Source: Caldicellulosiruptor hydrothermalis 108 (GTDB lineage: Bacteria; Bacillota; Thermoanaerobacteria; Caldicellulosiruptorales; Caldicellulosiruptoraceae). From it: DNA of 64,000 nt. Within the stretch, counting starts at the first letter, position 1; each line of letters opens with the position of its first letter. The translations under genes and the position numbers were made by a program. The stretch spans positions 2,020,928 through 2,084,927 of the forward strand of contig NC_014652.1 of assembly GCF_000166355.1 (NCBI RefSeq), written 5' to 3'. Shown piece after piece: positions 50,926-60,377 of the stretch. The notes beneath the pieces were generated by a model. It searched no databases. It was not told the origin of the DNA and worked only from the letters and a program-made list of their open reading frames with translations.

Positions 50926-51723
50926 TTATAGTAAAGAGCAAAGTGATGGACTGTACCTGTTTGCAATTTCAAGAGAAAAATTATAACTTTCAAATACACC
51001 ATGCTGCTTTAAAATTGAACTTACCGTCAAAAGCGCAACATCCGGGTGATTATTTTCTTCGCTAAGATGTCCTAAATAAATTCTTTTTGTTCGAGCAAGA
51101 TTTAATTTCAATATCATCTTGGCTGCCTGCTCATTTGAAAGATGGCCTTTGTCACCTTTTATTCTCTGTTTAAGGTGATATGGGTAAGGTCCGAACATCA
51201 GCATCTCAACGTCGTGGTTTGACTCAAGCAAAATAATATCTGAAAAATCTATCATTGCTGCAACGCTGTCACTTACATGTCCAACATCTGTGCAAATTGA
51301 AACTTTTTTGTCTTTGACATAAAAGCAAAACCCCATCGGGTCAGATGCATCGTGAGGTATTGAAAATGTATCAATTCCAATGCTTCCCACCGAAAAGCTT
51401 GTCCCTGTCTCAATTAATTTTACATAGCTTTCGTCTACTTTGCCAAGAGAGCTTTTTATACTTTCCCATGTTTTGTAATTTGTTATAATGGGAACATTGA
51501 GCTTTCTAAAGTAAATGCCTGCACATTTAACATGGTCAGAGTGGTCATGAGAAAGTAAAATTGCATCAATCTTTTTGTTAAACCCAATTTTTTCTAGCGC
51601 CTGTGCAAGTTTTTTAAAGCTCACACCAGCATCAACTATGATCGAGGTATCTTTGTATGAAATTAAAATGCTATTTCCGCTGCTTCCACTGTACAGCGGG
51701 CAGAAAAGCATTTCATCTGACAT
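50926..51723 (-). CDS. metallo-beta-lactamase fold hydrolase (WalJ/YycJ-like)
   Basis: The 265-residue protein has the metal motif LLSHDHSDHVKCAG and further ligands in TFSIPHDASDPMGF, ICTDVGHVSDSVAA, LLESNHDVEML and YLGHLSEENNHP. The start CPLYSGSSGNSILI is typical of the WalJ/YycJ exonuclease-like group that in some Firmicutes accompanies walRK. Here the two-component genes are absent, and it lies between murA and rpiB. Nuclease or other hydrolase activity is inferred from the family. Confidence 0.9.
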   Translation of the reverse strand: MSDEMLFCPLYSGSSGNSILISYKDTSIIVDAGVSFKKLAQALEKIGFNKKIDAILLSHDHSDHVKCAGIYFRKLNVPIITNYKTWESIKSSLGKVDESYVKLIETGTSFSVGSIGIDTFSIPHDASDPMGFCFYVKDKKVSICTDVGHVSDSVAAMIDFSDIILLESNHDVEMLMFGPYPYHLKQRIKGDKGHLSNEQAAKMILKLNLARTKRIYLGHLSEENNHPDVALLTVSSILKQHGVFESYNFSLEIANRYSPSLCSLL

Positions 51724-51744
51724 TATTATCTTTCCCCTTTAGTC

Positions 51745-53013
51745 TTATCTTCTTGAAACCTTTGCACCAAGCTTTGAAAGCTTTGAATCTATGTTTTCAT
51801 AACCTCTATCAACATTTTTGGCATTGTAAATCACACTTTTTCCTTTAGCTGCAAGCCCTGCAACAATTAAAGCAGCACCTGCCCGAAGGTCAACAGCCAC
51901 AACCTCAGCCCCCTGAAGGCTCTCAACACCTTCAACAACAGCAACTCTTCCCTCAACCTTAATGTTTGCCCCCATTTTTTTGAGCTCATCAACATACTGG
52001 TATCTATTTTCCCACACACCCTCTGTCACAACGCTTGTACCGCTACAAAGACTCAACAGCACTGTCATCTGAGGCTGAAGGTCTGTGGGAAAACCTGGGT
52101 ATGGCATTGTCTTTATGCTTGAACTTCTAAGCCTACTTTTGCAAATGACCTCGATGCTGTCTTCATAAGTTATAACCTCTGCACCCATCTCAACAAGCTT
52201 TGCTGTCAGCGACTCTAAATGCTTAGGAATTACATTTTTTACAATTACATGTCCTTTTGTTGCGCATGCAGCAATCATATATGTCCCTGCTTCTATCTGG
52301 TCAGGAATGATAGCATACTTTGTTGGATAAAGCTTATCGACTCCTTCAATCCTGATAACGTCAGTACCCGCACCTTTGATTTTGGCGCCCATGCTGTTTA
52401 GAAAATTTGCAGTGTCAACAACGTGCGGTTCTTTTGCTGCATTTTCTATTATTGTTATGCCTTTTGCCTTGACAGCGGCAAGCATAAGATTGATTGTTGC
52501 ACCAACAGACACAACATCCAAATATATCTTTGTGCCAACAAGCCTGTCTGCATATGCCTTTATCATACCATTTTCTATTCTAACATCTGCGCCAAGCGCC
52601 CTAAAACCTTTTATGTGCTGGTCAATTGGTCTTGAACCAAAATTACACCCCCCTGGCATGGCAACCTCCGCCCTGCCAAACCGGGTAAGAAGTGCTCCAA
52701 TGAGGTAATATGAAGCTCTTATCTTCTTGACACTTTCATATGGTGCTATGTAACTGTGCAAGTTCCTCGCATCTATTTTAAGAGAATGATTGTCATATTC
52801 TATCTTTGCTCCAAGCTTGAGCAAAATGTCATCCATTGCAAACACATCTTCAATTAAAGGAAGGTTTTCTATAACGCTTTCCCCGTCAGCCATTAAAGCT
52901 GCGGGAATTACAGCAACTGCAGCATTCTTTGCACCGTTTATTACAACCTCACCTTCTAACGGGTAGCCACCTTCTATCACAAGTTTTTCATAAGCTTCTT
53001 TCAACTCTTGCAC
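51745..53013 (-). CDS. murA: UDP-N-acetylglucosamine 1-carboxyvinyltransferase (MurA)
   Basis: The 422-residue enolpyruvyl transferase catalyses the first committed step of peptidoglycan synthesis. The active-site Cys is C123 in [19 protein letters not shown], so it should be fosfomycin-sensitive. [18 protein letters not shown] and the [19 protein letters not shown] motif are intact. The start is GTG at 53013, or more likely a TTG three codons later that has GAGAGGG at a normal distance. It begins the long minus-strand housekeeping series. Confidence 0.96.
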   Translation of the reverse strand: MQELKEAYEKLVIEGGYPLEGEVVINGAKNAAVAVIPAALMADGESVIENLPLIEDVFAMDDILLKLGAKIEYDNHSLKIDARNLHSYIAPYESVKKIRASYYLIGALLTRFGRAEVAMPGGCNFGSRPIDQHIKGFRALGADVRIENGMIKAYADRLVGTKIYLDVVSVGATINLMLAAVKAKGITIIENAAKEPHVVDTANFLNSMGAKIKGAGTDVIRIEGVDKLYPTKYAIIPDQIEAGTYMIAACATKGHVIVKNVIPKHLESLTAKLVEMGAEVITYEDSIEVICKSRLRSSSIKTMPYPGFPTDLQPQMTVLLSLCSGTSVVTEGVWENRYQYVDELKKMGANIKVEGRVAVVEGVESLQGAEVVAVDLRAGAALIVAGLAAKGKSVIYNAKNVDRGYENIDSKLSKLGAKVSRR

Positions 53014-53209
53014 CCTCTCTTTTCAAAAAGCTTTTATTTATTTTCCCATTCTTTTATATTATATTCTTTCTTGCGAAATCTGAAAAGAAGAATATTCTTT
53101 TCATCAAGCCAATTGAAAATATCAGCGGAAATGAAAAAGTAGTGTGATTTTCTAAAAAATGATATAATAAGAATAAGCCAAGAAATTATAGCCGAAGGGG
53201 AAACAAAAG

Positions 53210-53926
53210 ATGAAAATCGGAGTTGTTCAAATGAAGATCTCAGATAAGATTGAAAATAATCTTCTCAAAATTGCAAATTTTTTAGAACAAGCAAAGGTCG
53301 AAGAGGTAGACTTAGTCTGCTTTCCTGAGATGGCACTGACTGGCTATAATATCCAGCTTCTAAAATCAATAGATTTAAATGATGTAATTTTGCCTGCTCT
53401 TGATAAAATCTCTCAACTTGCAAGCAAATATTCAGTTTGTTGTATAATTGGTCATCCGTACCGCGAAGGGGAAGAGTTAAAAAACCGTGCATCGGTAATA
53501 TTCCCTGATGGCAGATGCGAAAAATATGACAAGCTTCATCCAACTGAGCTTGAAAAGAAAATATTTTCTGAGGGAAAAGGTACTCTTGTTTTTGAATACA
53601 AACACAAGCGTTTTGGCATAGCCATCTGCAGAGACCAGAATTTTTATAATATATTCAAAGAATACAAAGATAGGGGATGCGACGGTGTATTTATTTTAGC
53701 TGCACACTATTACAGTCCGAAAGAAGCAAGGTGGAAGATAGATAAAAATAGAAGTATTCCTATTACAAGAGCTGTTGAAAATGGATATTATGTGTTTTTG
53801 GCAAACGCAACAGGTGCCCATCTTAACATGATAAGCCTTGGTCATAGCCTGATTGTAGATGGAAGCGGATGTATTGTATGTGAGGCTGATGAGGCAGGGG
53901 AATATCTTTTGACTGCAGAAATCTAA
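53210..53926 (+). CDS. nitrilase-superfamily carbon-nitrogen hydrolase
   Basis: The 238-residue protein has the Glu-Lys-Cys catalytic triad: E40 (CFPEMALTGY), K108 (YDKLHPTELEK) and C140 (IAICRDQNF). It is probably a cytosolic amidase; the substrate (an omega-amide, carbamoyl-putrescine or similar) cannot be told. A TATAAT lies about 40 bases upstream and GGGGAAA precedes the ATG. It is a lone plus-strand gene whose stop is only three bases from the convergent ymxH stop. Confidence 0.88.
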   Translation: MKIGVVQMKISDKIENNLLKIANFLEQAKVEEVDLVCFPEMALTGYNIQLLKSIDLNDVILPALDKISQLASKYSVCCIIGHPYREGEELKNRASVIFPDGRCEKYDKLHPTELEKKIFSEGKGTLVFEYKHKRFGIAICRDQNFYNIFKEYKDRGCDGVFILAAHYYSPKEARWKIDKNRSIPITRAVENGYYVFLANATGAHLNMISLGHSLIVDGSGCIVCEADEAGEYLLTAEI

Positions 53927-53929
53927 GTC

Positions 53930-54160
53930 CTATATCTCAACCAAAATAACATCTTCACCAATCTTTTTTATCTTATCCCATGGAATCACATAATCTTTTT
54001 CTTTTGAGAAGATGTTGCCCACAGAAAATGGTGCCGGGACAACTATTGCATCTACTTTTCCAGTTTTGACATCAACCTCTAAATCACAAACCTTGCCAAG
54101 CTTTTTACCATCAGAGATGTTTATTACATCCTTTTCTCTCAAATCTGAAGACTTATACAT
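53930..54160 (-). CDS. PRC-barrel protein, YlmC/YmxH family
   Basis: The 76-residue PRC-barrel protein has DLREKDVINISDGKKLGKV, KTGKVDAIVVPAP and YVIPWDKIKKIGEDVILVE. YlmC/YmxH members are conserved in spore formers and linked to sporulation, with unknown mechanism. The start at 54160 matches the family; the frame extends 21 codons further without an RBS. A promoter with a 23-bp palindrome lies upstream. Confidence 0.9.
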   Translation of the reverse strand: MYKSSDLREKDVINISDGKKLGKVCDLEVDVKTGKVDAIVVPAPFSVGNIFSKEKDYVIPWDKIKKIGEDVILVEI

Positions 54161-54187
54161 TTTCTTTTTACCACTTTTCAAGCATTG

Positions 54188-54241
54188 TTGTCTTTTATTA
54201 TTATATGCAAAAGTTTTCTTCATGTGAAAATTTCACATGAA
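54188..54241 (-). promoter_or_regulatory. ymxH promoter with 23-bp palindrome
   Basis: On the minus strand TTCACA (-35), a 17-base spacer and TATAAT lie before ymxH. The -35 is inside a perfect palindrome, TTCATGTGAAA and TTTCACATGAA around one central base (54219-54241), which is a likely operator. Confidence 0.6.
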
Positions 54242-54246
54242 CAAAA

Positions 54247-54279
54247 AGCCGCAGGTACATTCTATATTTGCCTGCGGCT
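54247..54279 (-). terminator. terminator of rnjA
   Basis: The stem AGCCGCAGG and CCTGCGGCT is followed by TTTTG on the minus strand, 22 bases past the rnjA stop. Confidence 0.88.
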
Positions 54280-54301
54280 CTATTAGCATAAGTAAGTATA
54301 T

Positions 54302-55969
54302 TCAAATCTCAGTTATGATTGGAATTATCATTGGGTTTCTTCTTGTCTTTTCAAACAAGAAATTTCTCAAATTATCTTTTAAAATTACCTTTATTGCGTT
54401 AGGCTCAGTAATATCGTTTTTATTGCAAAAATAAAGAACATCCTTTATAACTCTTTTTGCCTCTTCAATTAAAGGCTCAGATTCTCTTATATATATAAAA
54501 CCTCTTGTGATTATATCAGGACCTGAGATGACATCTCTTGTTGCTGAATCAATTGTGAGCACAACAATAAAAAGTCCGTCCTGAGCAAGATGACGCCTGT
54601 CACGCAGAACAACGTTCCCCACATCTCCAACTCCAAGCCCGTCAACAAGAACATTGCCTGCCTGCACCATTCCAACAACCTTTGCACCGTCTTTTGTAAT
54701 CTCCAGGACCTTCCCATTTTCCAGCACAAACACATTTTTCTCCCCAAGCTCCATTGCAAGCTTTGCATGGTGTATCAAGTGTTTGAACTCACCATGCACG
54801 GGAATACTGTATTTTGGTCTTGTAAGATTGTGTATAAGTTTTATCTCTTCCTGGCAGGCATGACCTGACACATGAATGTCATCAATGTCTTCATATATCA
54901 CCTGCGCACCTTGTTTAAACAGGTCGTTTATCACCCTGTTTACAAACTTTTCATTTCCAGGAATTGGTGCTGCCGAGATTATAACAACATCGCCGGGTAT
55001 AATCCCCACCTTTTTGTGCTCGGCAGACGCCATTCGTGAAAGGGCAGACATGGGCTCGCCCTGACTTCCTGTTGTGATAAGGACAATCTTGTTTGGGGGA
55101 TAGTTGTCAAGCTCATCAACGTCAATCAGCATCCCATCTGGCATCTTCAGATACCCAAGTTCAAGCGCTTTGTTCACAACATTTACCATGCTTCTTCCCA
55201 AGACGCAAATCTTTCTTCCTTGCTTTTCAGCTGAGTTTATGACCTGCTGTACTCTGTGAATGTGCGAAGAAAATGTTGCAACAATAACTCTTCCCTGAGC
55301 CTGGGAAAATATCCTGTCAAACGTCGCACCAACAGTCTTTTCAGACAATGTAAAACCAGGCCTCTCTGCGTTTGTTGAGTCGCACAAAAGTGCAAGAACT
55401 CCCTGTTTGCCAAGTTCTGCAAATCTTATTAGGTCAATTGGTTCACCTTCAATGGGTGTGAAGTCCACTTTGAAATCGCCTGTGTGGACAATGGGACCAA
55501 GTGGTGTGTGTATAGCAACAGCAACAGAGTCAGCTATCGAATGTGTTGTTCTGATAAACTCAATGCGCATATTGTTAAAACTAATTACATCCCCTGCCCT
55601 GACAGTGAACAGTTTTACAGAGTTCAAATCTATACCAAATTCCATAAGCTTTATCTCAACAAGCCCCAGGGTAAGTTTTGTGCCATAAATTGGAATATTT
55701 AAATCACGCAGTACATACGGTATAGCTCCAATATGGTCTTCATGACCGTGTGTGAGAATCAAAGCTCTTACCTTTTCCTTATTCTTGATAAGATATGATA
55801 TGTCAGGTATTACAAGGTCAACGCCAAGCATCTCATCTTCTGGGAATGCAAGACCACAGTCAATGACAACTATCTCGTCGTTTACTTCAACAACAAGCAT
55901 GTTCTTTCCAATTTCGTTAAGCCCACCAAGTGGTATGATTCTAATTCGATGCTCTTGCTTTTTCTTCAT
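54302..55969 (-). CDS. rnjA: ribonuclease J
   Basis: The 555-residue beta-CASP metallo-beta-lactamase RNase has both 5'-3' exonuclease and endonuclease activity in mRNA decay and rRNA maturation. The motifs are LTHGHEDHIGAIPYVL, VHTGDFKVDFTPIEG, LLCDSTNAERPGFT, VIVATFSSHIHRVQQ and HVSGHACQEEI. The ATG at 55969 follows GGAGG. One paralogue is present here; whether it equals J1 or J2 cannot be decided. Confidence 0.97.
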   Translation of the reverse strand: MKKKQEHRIRIIPLGGLNEIGKNMLVVEVNDEIVVIDCGLAFPEDEMLGVDLVIPDISYLIKNKEKVRALILTHGHEDHIGAIPYVLRDLNIPIYGTKLTLGLVEIKLMEFGIDLNSVKLFTVRAGDVISFNNMRIEFIRTTHSIADSVAVAIHTPLGPIVHTGDFKVDFTPIEGEPIDLIRFAELGKQGVLALLCDSTNAERPGFTLSEKTVGATFDRIFSQAQGRVIVATFSSHIHRVQQVINSAEKQGRKICVLGRSMVNVVNKALELGYLKMPDGMLIDVDELDNYPPNKIVLITTGSQGEPMSALSRMASAEHKKVGIIPGDVVIISAAPIPGNEKFVNRVINDLFKQGAQVIYEDIDDIHVSGHACQEEIKLIHNLTRPKYSIPVHGEFKHLIHHAKLAMELGEKNVFVLENGKVLEITKDGAKVVGMVQAGNVLVDGLGVGDVGNVVLRDRRHLAQDGLFIVVLTIDSATRDVISGPDIITRGFIYIRESEPLIEEAKRVIKDVLYFCNKNDITEPNAIKVILKDNLRNFLFEKTRRNPMIIPIITEI

Positions 55970-56010
55970 AAAGAATTCCTCCAAAAAAATCAAATATAAA
56001 AAGACATTTT

Positions 56011-56051
56011 AAAAAAGCCCTTACGAAAATGGCTTTCGCAAGAGCTTTTTT
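56011..56051 (-). terminator. terminator of secDF
   Basis: A long, nearly perfect stem of AAAAAAGC-CTT-CGAAA with TTTCG-AAG-GCTTTTTT carries its own T run on the minus strand, 40 bases after secF. Confidence 0.9.
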
Positions 56052-56090
56052 GAAGAATTTAAAAACAAGTCATAAAAAACAGCTTTTCTT

Positions 56091-57023
56091 TTATGCTCTT
56101 TTTGGCTTTGCCTGAAGTTTCTTCTTTCTTGTGCTGAGCTCCCAGTCAAACCACAGTGCAGTTGCTATAAATATAGAAGAATAAGTACCTGATATAACAC
56201 CAATCAAAAGAGGGAACGCAAATTCTTTTATTGACTGAACACCCATGATATACAGAACAACAAGAACTATAATGACACTCATTGCTGTTGCGATTGATCT
56301 TCCTATCGTCTGGTTCATGCTAAGGTTTACAAGGTCTTTAAGATCCATCTTCCCAGCTATTCTTCTGTTTTCTCTTATTCTGTCAAACACAACAATGGTG
56401 TCGTTTATAGAATAACCAAGGACGGTAAGTACTGCTGCTATAAAAGTGGAATTTAGAGGGATTCTAAAGAGAGTATAAACTGTCAACACAATCAGCAGGT
56501 CATGAATTAGCGCTACAACTGCAGTTGTACCAAACCTGAACTCAAATCTAATAGCAATATAAATGAGCATCAAAATTGATGCAATCACAACCGCCCAAAT
56601 AGCCTGAGATTTTAACTCAGACGACACAACTGCACCGACATTCTGGTATGATATTAAATCCTCTTTTTTAAGATTGTACTTTTTTGCAATCTCAGCAAAG
56701 AGCTTGTCTCTTGTCTGTTTTGAAAGCTCTGTCTTCTTTTTGCCATGAACCTCATGTGCGTTTATCATTATCTTTTTACCATCTTCAACTTTTCTCACAA
56801 TTGGAGTTTGAGTTCCTGTAATTTGCTTTGTCAGTTTTTCAAGCTCGGATATCTCTTGAGCTGTCGGAACCTTATGAAGGTTTATCTCCAAAACTGTACC
56901 ACCTGTAAAGTCTATGTCATAGTTAAAACCTTGTACAAAATACGAAATCAGCCCAATTACCATAACCAAAATTGAAACTATATAAAAGTATTTTCTTTTC
57001 CCCATGAAATCAATCTTGGTCAT
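56091..57023 (-). CDS. secF: protein translocase subunit SecF
   Basis: The 310-residue membrane protein has six helices and the SecF signature (FDFTGG-type YDIDFTGGTVLEINL in the first loop, then VLGYSINDTIVVFDRIRENRR). It forms with SecD a proton-driven complex assisting protein export. It directly abuts secD (TAA then ATG). The C-terminal tail is basic. Confidence 0.97.
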   Translation of the reverse strand: MTKIDFMGKRKYFYIVSILVMVIGLISYFVQGFNYDIDFTGGTVLEINLHKVPTAQEISELEKLTKQITGTQTPIVRKVEDGKKIMINAHEVHGKKKTELSKQTRDKLFAEIAKKYNLKKEDLISYQNVGAVVSSELKSQAIWAVVIASILMLIYIAIRFEFRFGTTAVVALIHDLLIVLTVYTLFRIPLNSTFIAAVLTVLGYSINDTIVVFDRIRENRRIAGKMDLKDLVNLSMNQTIGRSIATAMSVIIVLVVLYIMGVQSIKEFAFPLLIGVISGTYSSIFIATALWFDWELSTRKKKLQAKPKRA

Positions 57024-58271
57024 TTAAGCATCCACCTCCCTGGTTTTCTTACCGCCATACCACCTGATATCTTTGAAAAGTCCTGTATTTATAATTGAAG
57101 TAAGCAAAAATCTTGTAACAGTAATTGCTGTGAAGAACGATACCACAATACCAATTGTGAGCGTCCATGCAAAACCTTTAATAGGACCTGTTCCTAAGAA
57201 CAAAAGCACAATTCCTGCTATTATCGTTGTCACGTTAGAGTCAATAACAGCATTAAGCGCTCTTCTAAAACCTGCGTCCATAGCAGCTCTTAATGTCTTT
57301 CCACTTCTTAGCTCCTCTTTCAACCTTGCAAAGATTAAGATGTTCGCATCAACTGCCATTCCGGCAGACAGGATTATACCTGCTATACCAGGGAGGGTCA
57401 AAGTTATCTTTGCATACCCCACAATTGCAACCAGAATAACTATATACGCAACTAAAGCTATATCAGCTATAAGCCCTGGCAGTCTGTAGAAAATTATCAT
57501 GAACAGGAACACAAGCAAGATTCCAATAATTCCAGCCTTTAAAGTTGATTTAAAAGCCTCATTTCCAAGTGAAGGTCCTATAGCCTTGCTCTCTATGACA
57601 TTCAAGGCAAATGGCAGTGCACCAGCTTTTATCTGCTGAGCAAGTGTTTTAGCCTCTTCTAAATCTTTCATGCCTTCAATTACAGCCTCACCATTGTCAA
57701 TCTCTGCCTGAACAACAGGATTTGAAATGAGCTTGCCATCAAGATAAATTCCAATGTTCTGACCCAAATATTTTTTTGTCCCTTCTGCAAACTTTTTTGT
57801 TCCCTCTTTATCAAACTTTAGTGCAACAACGTATCCTGATGCTGTCTGCTGTGCATATGCATCAACAACGTTTCTACCTGAAACTATCAAATCTCCAGAA
57901 GGTCCCTTAAACTCAATCAAAGCTGTTCTTCCTATATATTGTATAGCTTCATCAGGGTCTTTGACACCCGGAATTTCTACCCTTATTCTCTTTGACCCCT
58001 GAATTGTCGCCGTTGCATCATAAAAGTTTCTCATGTCAAGCCTTGTTCTGATAAGCTGCAATGCCGATTCCATTTCTCTTCTTGTTGGGTTCTCTTTTTC
58101 TGCCTCATATACAATGTAAACGCCGCCTTTTAAGTCAAGACCATACCTTATGACTTTTTGGACTGACGGGATGCTTGCAGTTCCAATTTCCAGCCCAAAA
58201 AACACTATGTAAAATGCAAAGGCTATTACCAAGCATCCTATCAGAAACTTTGCTAAGCTTTTATTTTGCAT
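57024..58271 (-). CDS. secD: protein translocase subunit SecD
   Basis: The 415-residue SecD has the first helix at residues 8-26, the P1 domain motif YGLDLKGGVYIVYEAE and DPDEAIQYIGRTALIEF. The C-terminal five helices include LPGIAGIILSAGMAVDANILIFARLKEE (in parts). It is shorter than E. coli SecD because the periplasmic domain is small, as in other Gram-positives. It pairs with secF next door and has its own promoter. Confidence 0.97.
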   Translation of the reverse strand: MQNKSLAKFLIGCLVIAFAFYIVFFGLEIGTASIPSVQKVIRYGLDLKGGVYIVYEAEKENPTRREMESALQLIRTRLDMRNFYDATATIQGSKRIRVEIPGVKDPDEAIQYIGRTALIEFKGPSGDLIVSGRNVVDAYAQQTASGYVVALKFDKEGTKKFAEGTKKYLGQNIGIYLDGKLISNPVVQAEIDNGEAVIEGMKDLEEAKTLAQQIKAGALPFALNVIESKAIGPSLGNEAFKSTLKAGIIGILLVFLFMIIFYRLPGLIADIALVAYIVILVAIVGYAKITLTLPGIAGIILSAGMAVDANILIFARLKEELRSGKTLRAAMDAGFRRALNAVIDSNVTTIIAGIVLLFLGTGPIKGFAWTLTIGIVVSFFTAITVTRFLLTSIINTGLFKDIRWYGGKKTREVDA

Positions 58272-58356
58272 AACCCTTTCTCCTTTCTTTTTAGAAGGTT
58301 AAGAAAAAACATGTAGAAAATTTAATATATACACAGACAAATACTCATTCAGTAAA

Positions 58357-58386
58357 ATTATAATCCTCTGCTTGATAAAAAGTCAA
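58357..58386 (-). promoter_or_regulatory. sigma-A promoter of secDF
   Basis: TTGACT (58381-58386), an 18-base spacer and a perfect TATAAT (58357-58362) lie on the minus strand, 86 bases before secD. The -35 begins 10 bases beyond the carbonic anhydrase stop. Confidence 0.8.
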
Positions 58387-58396
58387 CAAACAAAAT

Positions 58397-58912
58397 TTAA
58401 TAATCTTTTATCTTTTTATACTCATTGCTAAGCTCTATATACTCCTTTGCAGAAATTGCAATCTTTTCTATCTCCTCTGGCGTGAGCTCTCTTATCACTT
58501 TAGCAGGTCTGCCAAACACAAGGGTATTTGGCGGGATAACTGTGTTTTGAGTTATAAGACTTCCTGCTCCAATCAAGCTATTATCACCTATTTTGCTTCC
58601 GTTCATAATGATAGTCCCCATTCCAATTAAAACGTTGTTACCTATTTCACAACCATGAAGAACTACATTGTGACCAACTGTAACATTGTCACCTATTATA
58701 ACCGAGCAGCAGTGGTCTGTGTGTATTGTTGTGAGGTCCTGTATATTGGTGTTTTTGCCAATCACAATTTTATTTTCTTCACATCTTATAACGCAGCCAA
58801 ACCACACACTTGAATTTTCTCCAATCTCAACATCGCCTATTATAACTGCATTCTCTGCCACAAAAGCAGAAGGTGCAATTTTAGGTGTTTTGCCTTTATA
58901 AGTAATTATCAT
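58397..58912 (-). CDS. gamma carbonic anhydrase-like protein
   Basis: The 171-residue left-handed beta-helix protein has hexapeptide repeats (VIIGDVEIGENSSVWFG). The metal ligand histidines lie in TTIHTDHCCSVIIGD and VGHNVVLHGCEIG, as in gamma-CA/PaaY proteins. Many members are acyltransferase-like or have unknown activity, so carbonic anhydrase activity is not certain. It starts one base after the SCIFF maturase stop, which indicates translational coupling. Confidence 0.92.
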   Translation of the reverse strand: MIITYKGKTPKIAPSAFVAENAVIIGDVEIGENSSVWFGCVIRCEENKIVIGKNTNIQDLTTIHTDHCCSVIIGDNVTVGHNVVLHGCEIGNNVLIGMGTIIMNGSKIGDNSLIGAGSLITQNTVIPPNTLVFGRPAKVIRELTPEEIEKIAISAKEYIELSNEYKKIKDY

Positions 58913-58913
58913 T

Positions 58914-60275
58914 TTAGCTTCTTATCCCCTTTTCCATAAGATAAAGTTTTATGGCTATTGCATTTTCCACCCTCTTTCTTTCAAGTTCACAACCAACAAT
59001 GTAAGATTTTTTAACATCACCGTTCATATTATAGTTTGCAGCAGCACATCCGCCACTACAGTAAAACCTCGCCCAGCACTGTGAACATTCATCTTTTTCA
59101 TAAACATTATTTTTCTTAAACTCATCAACCAAATCAAACCTCTGTATGCCTTCAAAGACGTTACCAAGTTTAAAATCTGGCTTGTCAACAAACTGGTGGC
59201 ACGGGAAGATATTACCCTCAGGGTCAACTGCTACATACTCAAACCCGGCACCACAGCCTGAAAGTCTTTTTGAAACACATGGGCCACCTGTAAGGTCTAT
59301 ATTAAAATGGAAGAAGTTAAAACCTTCTCCTTTAAGTTTCGCATTTATATACTCCTCAGCCAAAATATCATACTCTTGTTTTATTCTTTCAATGTGACTC
59401 TCACGTATCGCCCAGGGACTACTTTTGTCCAGCACAACAGGTTCAATCGAAATTTCTTTTATCCCAAGGCTGTATAAGTGTAAAACGTCCTTTGAAAAAT
59501 CCAAGTTCTTTGCTGTAAATGTTCCTCTCACATAATAAGTTTTCCCATTTCTTTTCTGGATAAACCTCAAAATGTTGTCTGTAATTTTGCTATAGGTGCC
59601 ATTGCCGTCCCTGTCAATCCTCATAAAGTCGTTGACTTCAGGTCTTCCATCATGGCTGAGCACAACATTTTCCATGTTCTGGTTTAGATATTCAATTATA
59701 TCGTCTGAGAGGTTTGTTGCATTTGTTGTCAGGGTAAAAGATATTTTCTTGTTATACTTCTTCTCCTCTTGCCTTGCATACTCAACAATATTTTTTACCA
59801 CATCAAAATTCAAAAGTGGCTCTCCACCAAAAAAATCAACCTCTAAGTTCTGTCTTGAACCAGAATTTTGAAGCAGAAAATCTATTGCCTTTTTGCCCAC
59901 ATCAAAGCTCATAAGTTTTCTTTCTTGTTTGAAACTGCCACTTGATGCAAAACAGTATCTGCATCTCAGGTCACAGTCGTGGGCAACATGAAGGCACATT
60001 GCCTTTATAACCGGATTTCTCTTTTCAATCAAATTCATATCCTTATAAGTATCCTCAGAAAACAAAACACCTTGTTCAATCAAACTTTTTACTTCAAAAA
60101 CTGCCTCAGCTATCTGCTGTTTATCAAACTCAAGTGCATCTTCTACTCCATCAAAACTTCCATTTTCTTTGTAATACTTTATTACCTCATAAGCAACGCT
60201 ATCAACTGTGAAAATTGAACCTGACGCCACATCTACAACAATTTTGAGTCCGAACTTCTCAAACGTATGAACCAT
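58914..60275 (-). CDS. SCIFF peptide maturase, radical SAM/SPASM (CteB-like)
   Basis: The 453-residue radical SAM enzyme installs thioether bonds in the SCIFF peptide. The SAM cluster motif is C101-x3-C105-x2-C108 (DCDLRCRYCFASSG). FGGEPLLNFDVV lies in the core. The C-terminal SPASM domain has cysteines in GCGAGFEY, GNIFPCHQF and CSQCWARFYCSGGCAAANY for auxiliary [4Fe-4S] clusters. An N-terminal RiPP-recognition-like region covers residues 1-85. The precursor gene lies 102 bases upstream, separated by a hairpin. The product's role is not known with certainty; ranthipeptides have been linked to population-level signalling in Clostridium. Confidence 0.95.
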   Translation of the reverse strand: MVHTFEKFGLKIVVDVASGSIFTVDSVAYEVIKYYKENGSFDGVEDALEFDKQQIAEAVFEVKSLIEQGVLFSEDTYKDMNLIEKRNPVIKAMCLHVAHDCDLRCRYCFASSGSFKQERKLMSFDVGKKAIDFLLQNSGSRQNLEVDFFGGEPLLNFDVVKNIVEYARQEEKKYNKKISFTLTTNATNLSDDIIEYLNQNMENVVLSHDGRPEVNDFMRIDRDGNGTYSKITDNILRFIQKRNGKTYYVRGTFTAKNLDFSKDVLHLYSLGIKEISIEPVVLDKSSPWAIRESHIERIKQEYDILAEEYINAKLKGEGFNFFHFNIDLTGGPCVSKRLSGCGAGFEYVAVDPEGNIFPCHQFVDKPDFKLGNVFEGIQRFDLVDEFKKNNVYEKDECSQCWARFYCSGGCAAANYNMNGDVKKSYIVGCELERKRVENAIAIKLYLMEKGIRS

Positions 60276-60333
60276 CTTTTCTTATTTGTCTTCCTCCTGC
60301 TTTATCACATTTTAAATTAAAAAGTTTTGCACA

Positions 60334-60365
60334 GGGCTGCCCTCAAAAAAATTTTTTGACAGCCC
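60334..60365 (-). terminator. hairpin between SCIFF precursor and maturase
   Basis: GGGCTG-TCAAAAAA and TTTTTTGA-CAGCCC form a strong stem with a small internal bulge. It lies between the precursor stop (60378) and the maturase ATG (60275). T residues occur within and after it on the minus strand. It may act as a partial terminator or an RNA-stabilising end. Confidence 0.7.
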
Positions 60366-60377
60366 ACCCACAGAAGA

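Noticed and set aside
54219-54241. A Rex or Crp/Fnr box at ymxH
   Set aside because: The spacing between half-sites is N5 for TGTGA/TCACA, which differs from both consensus forms, so it is reported only as an unassigned palindrome.
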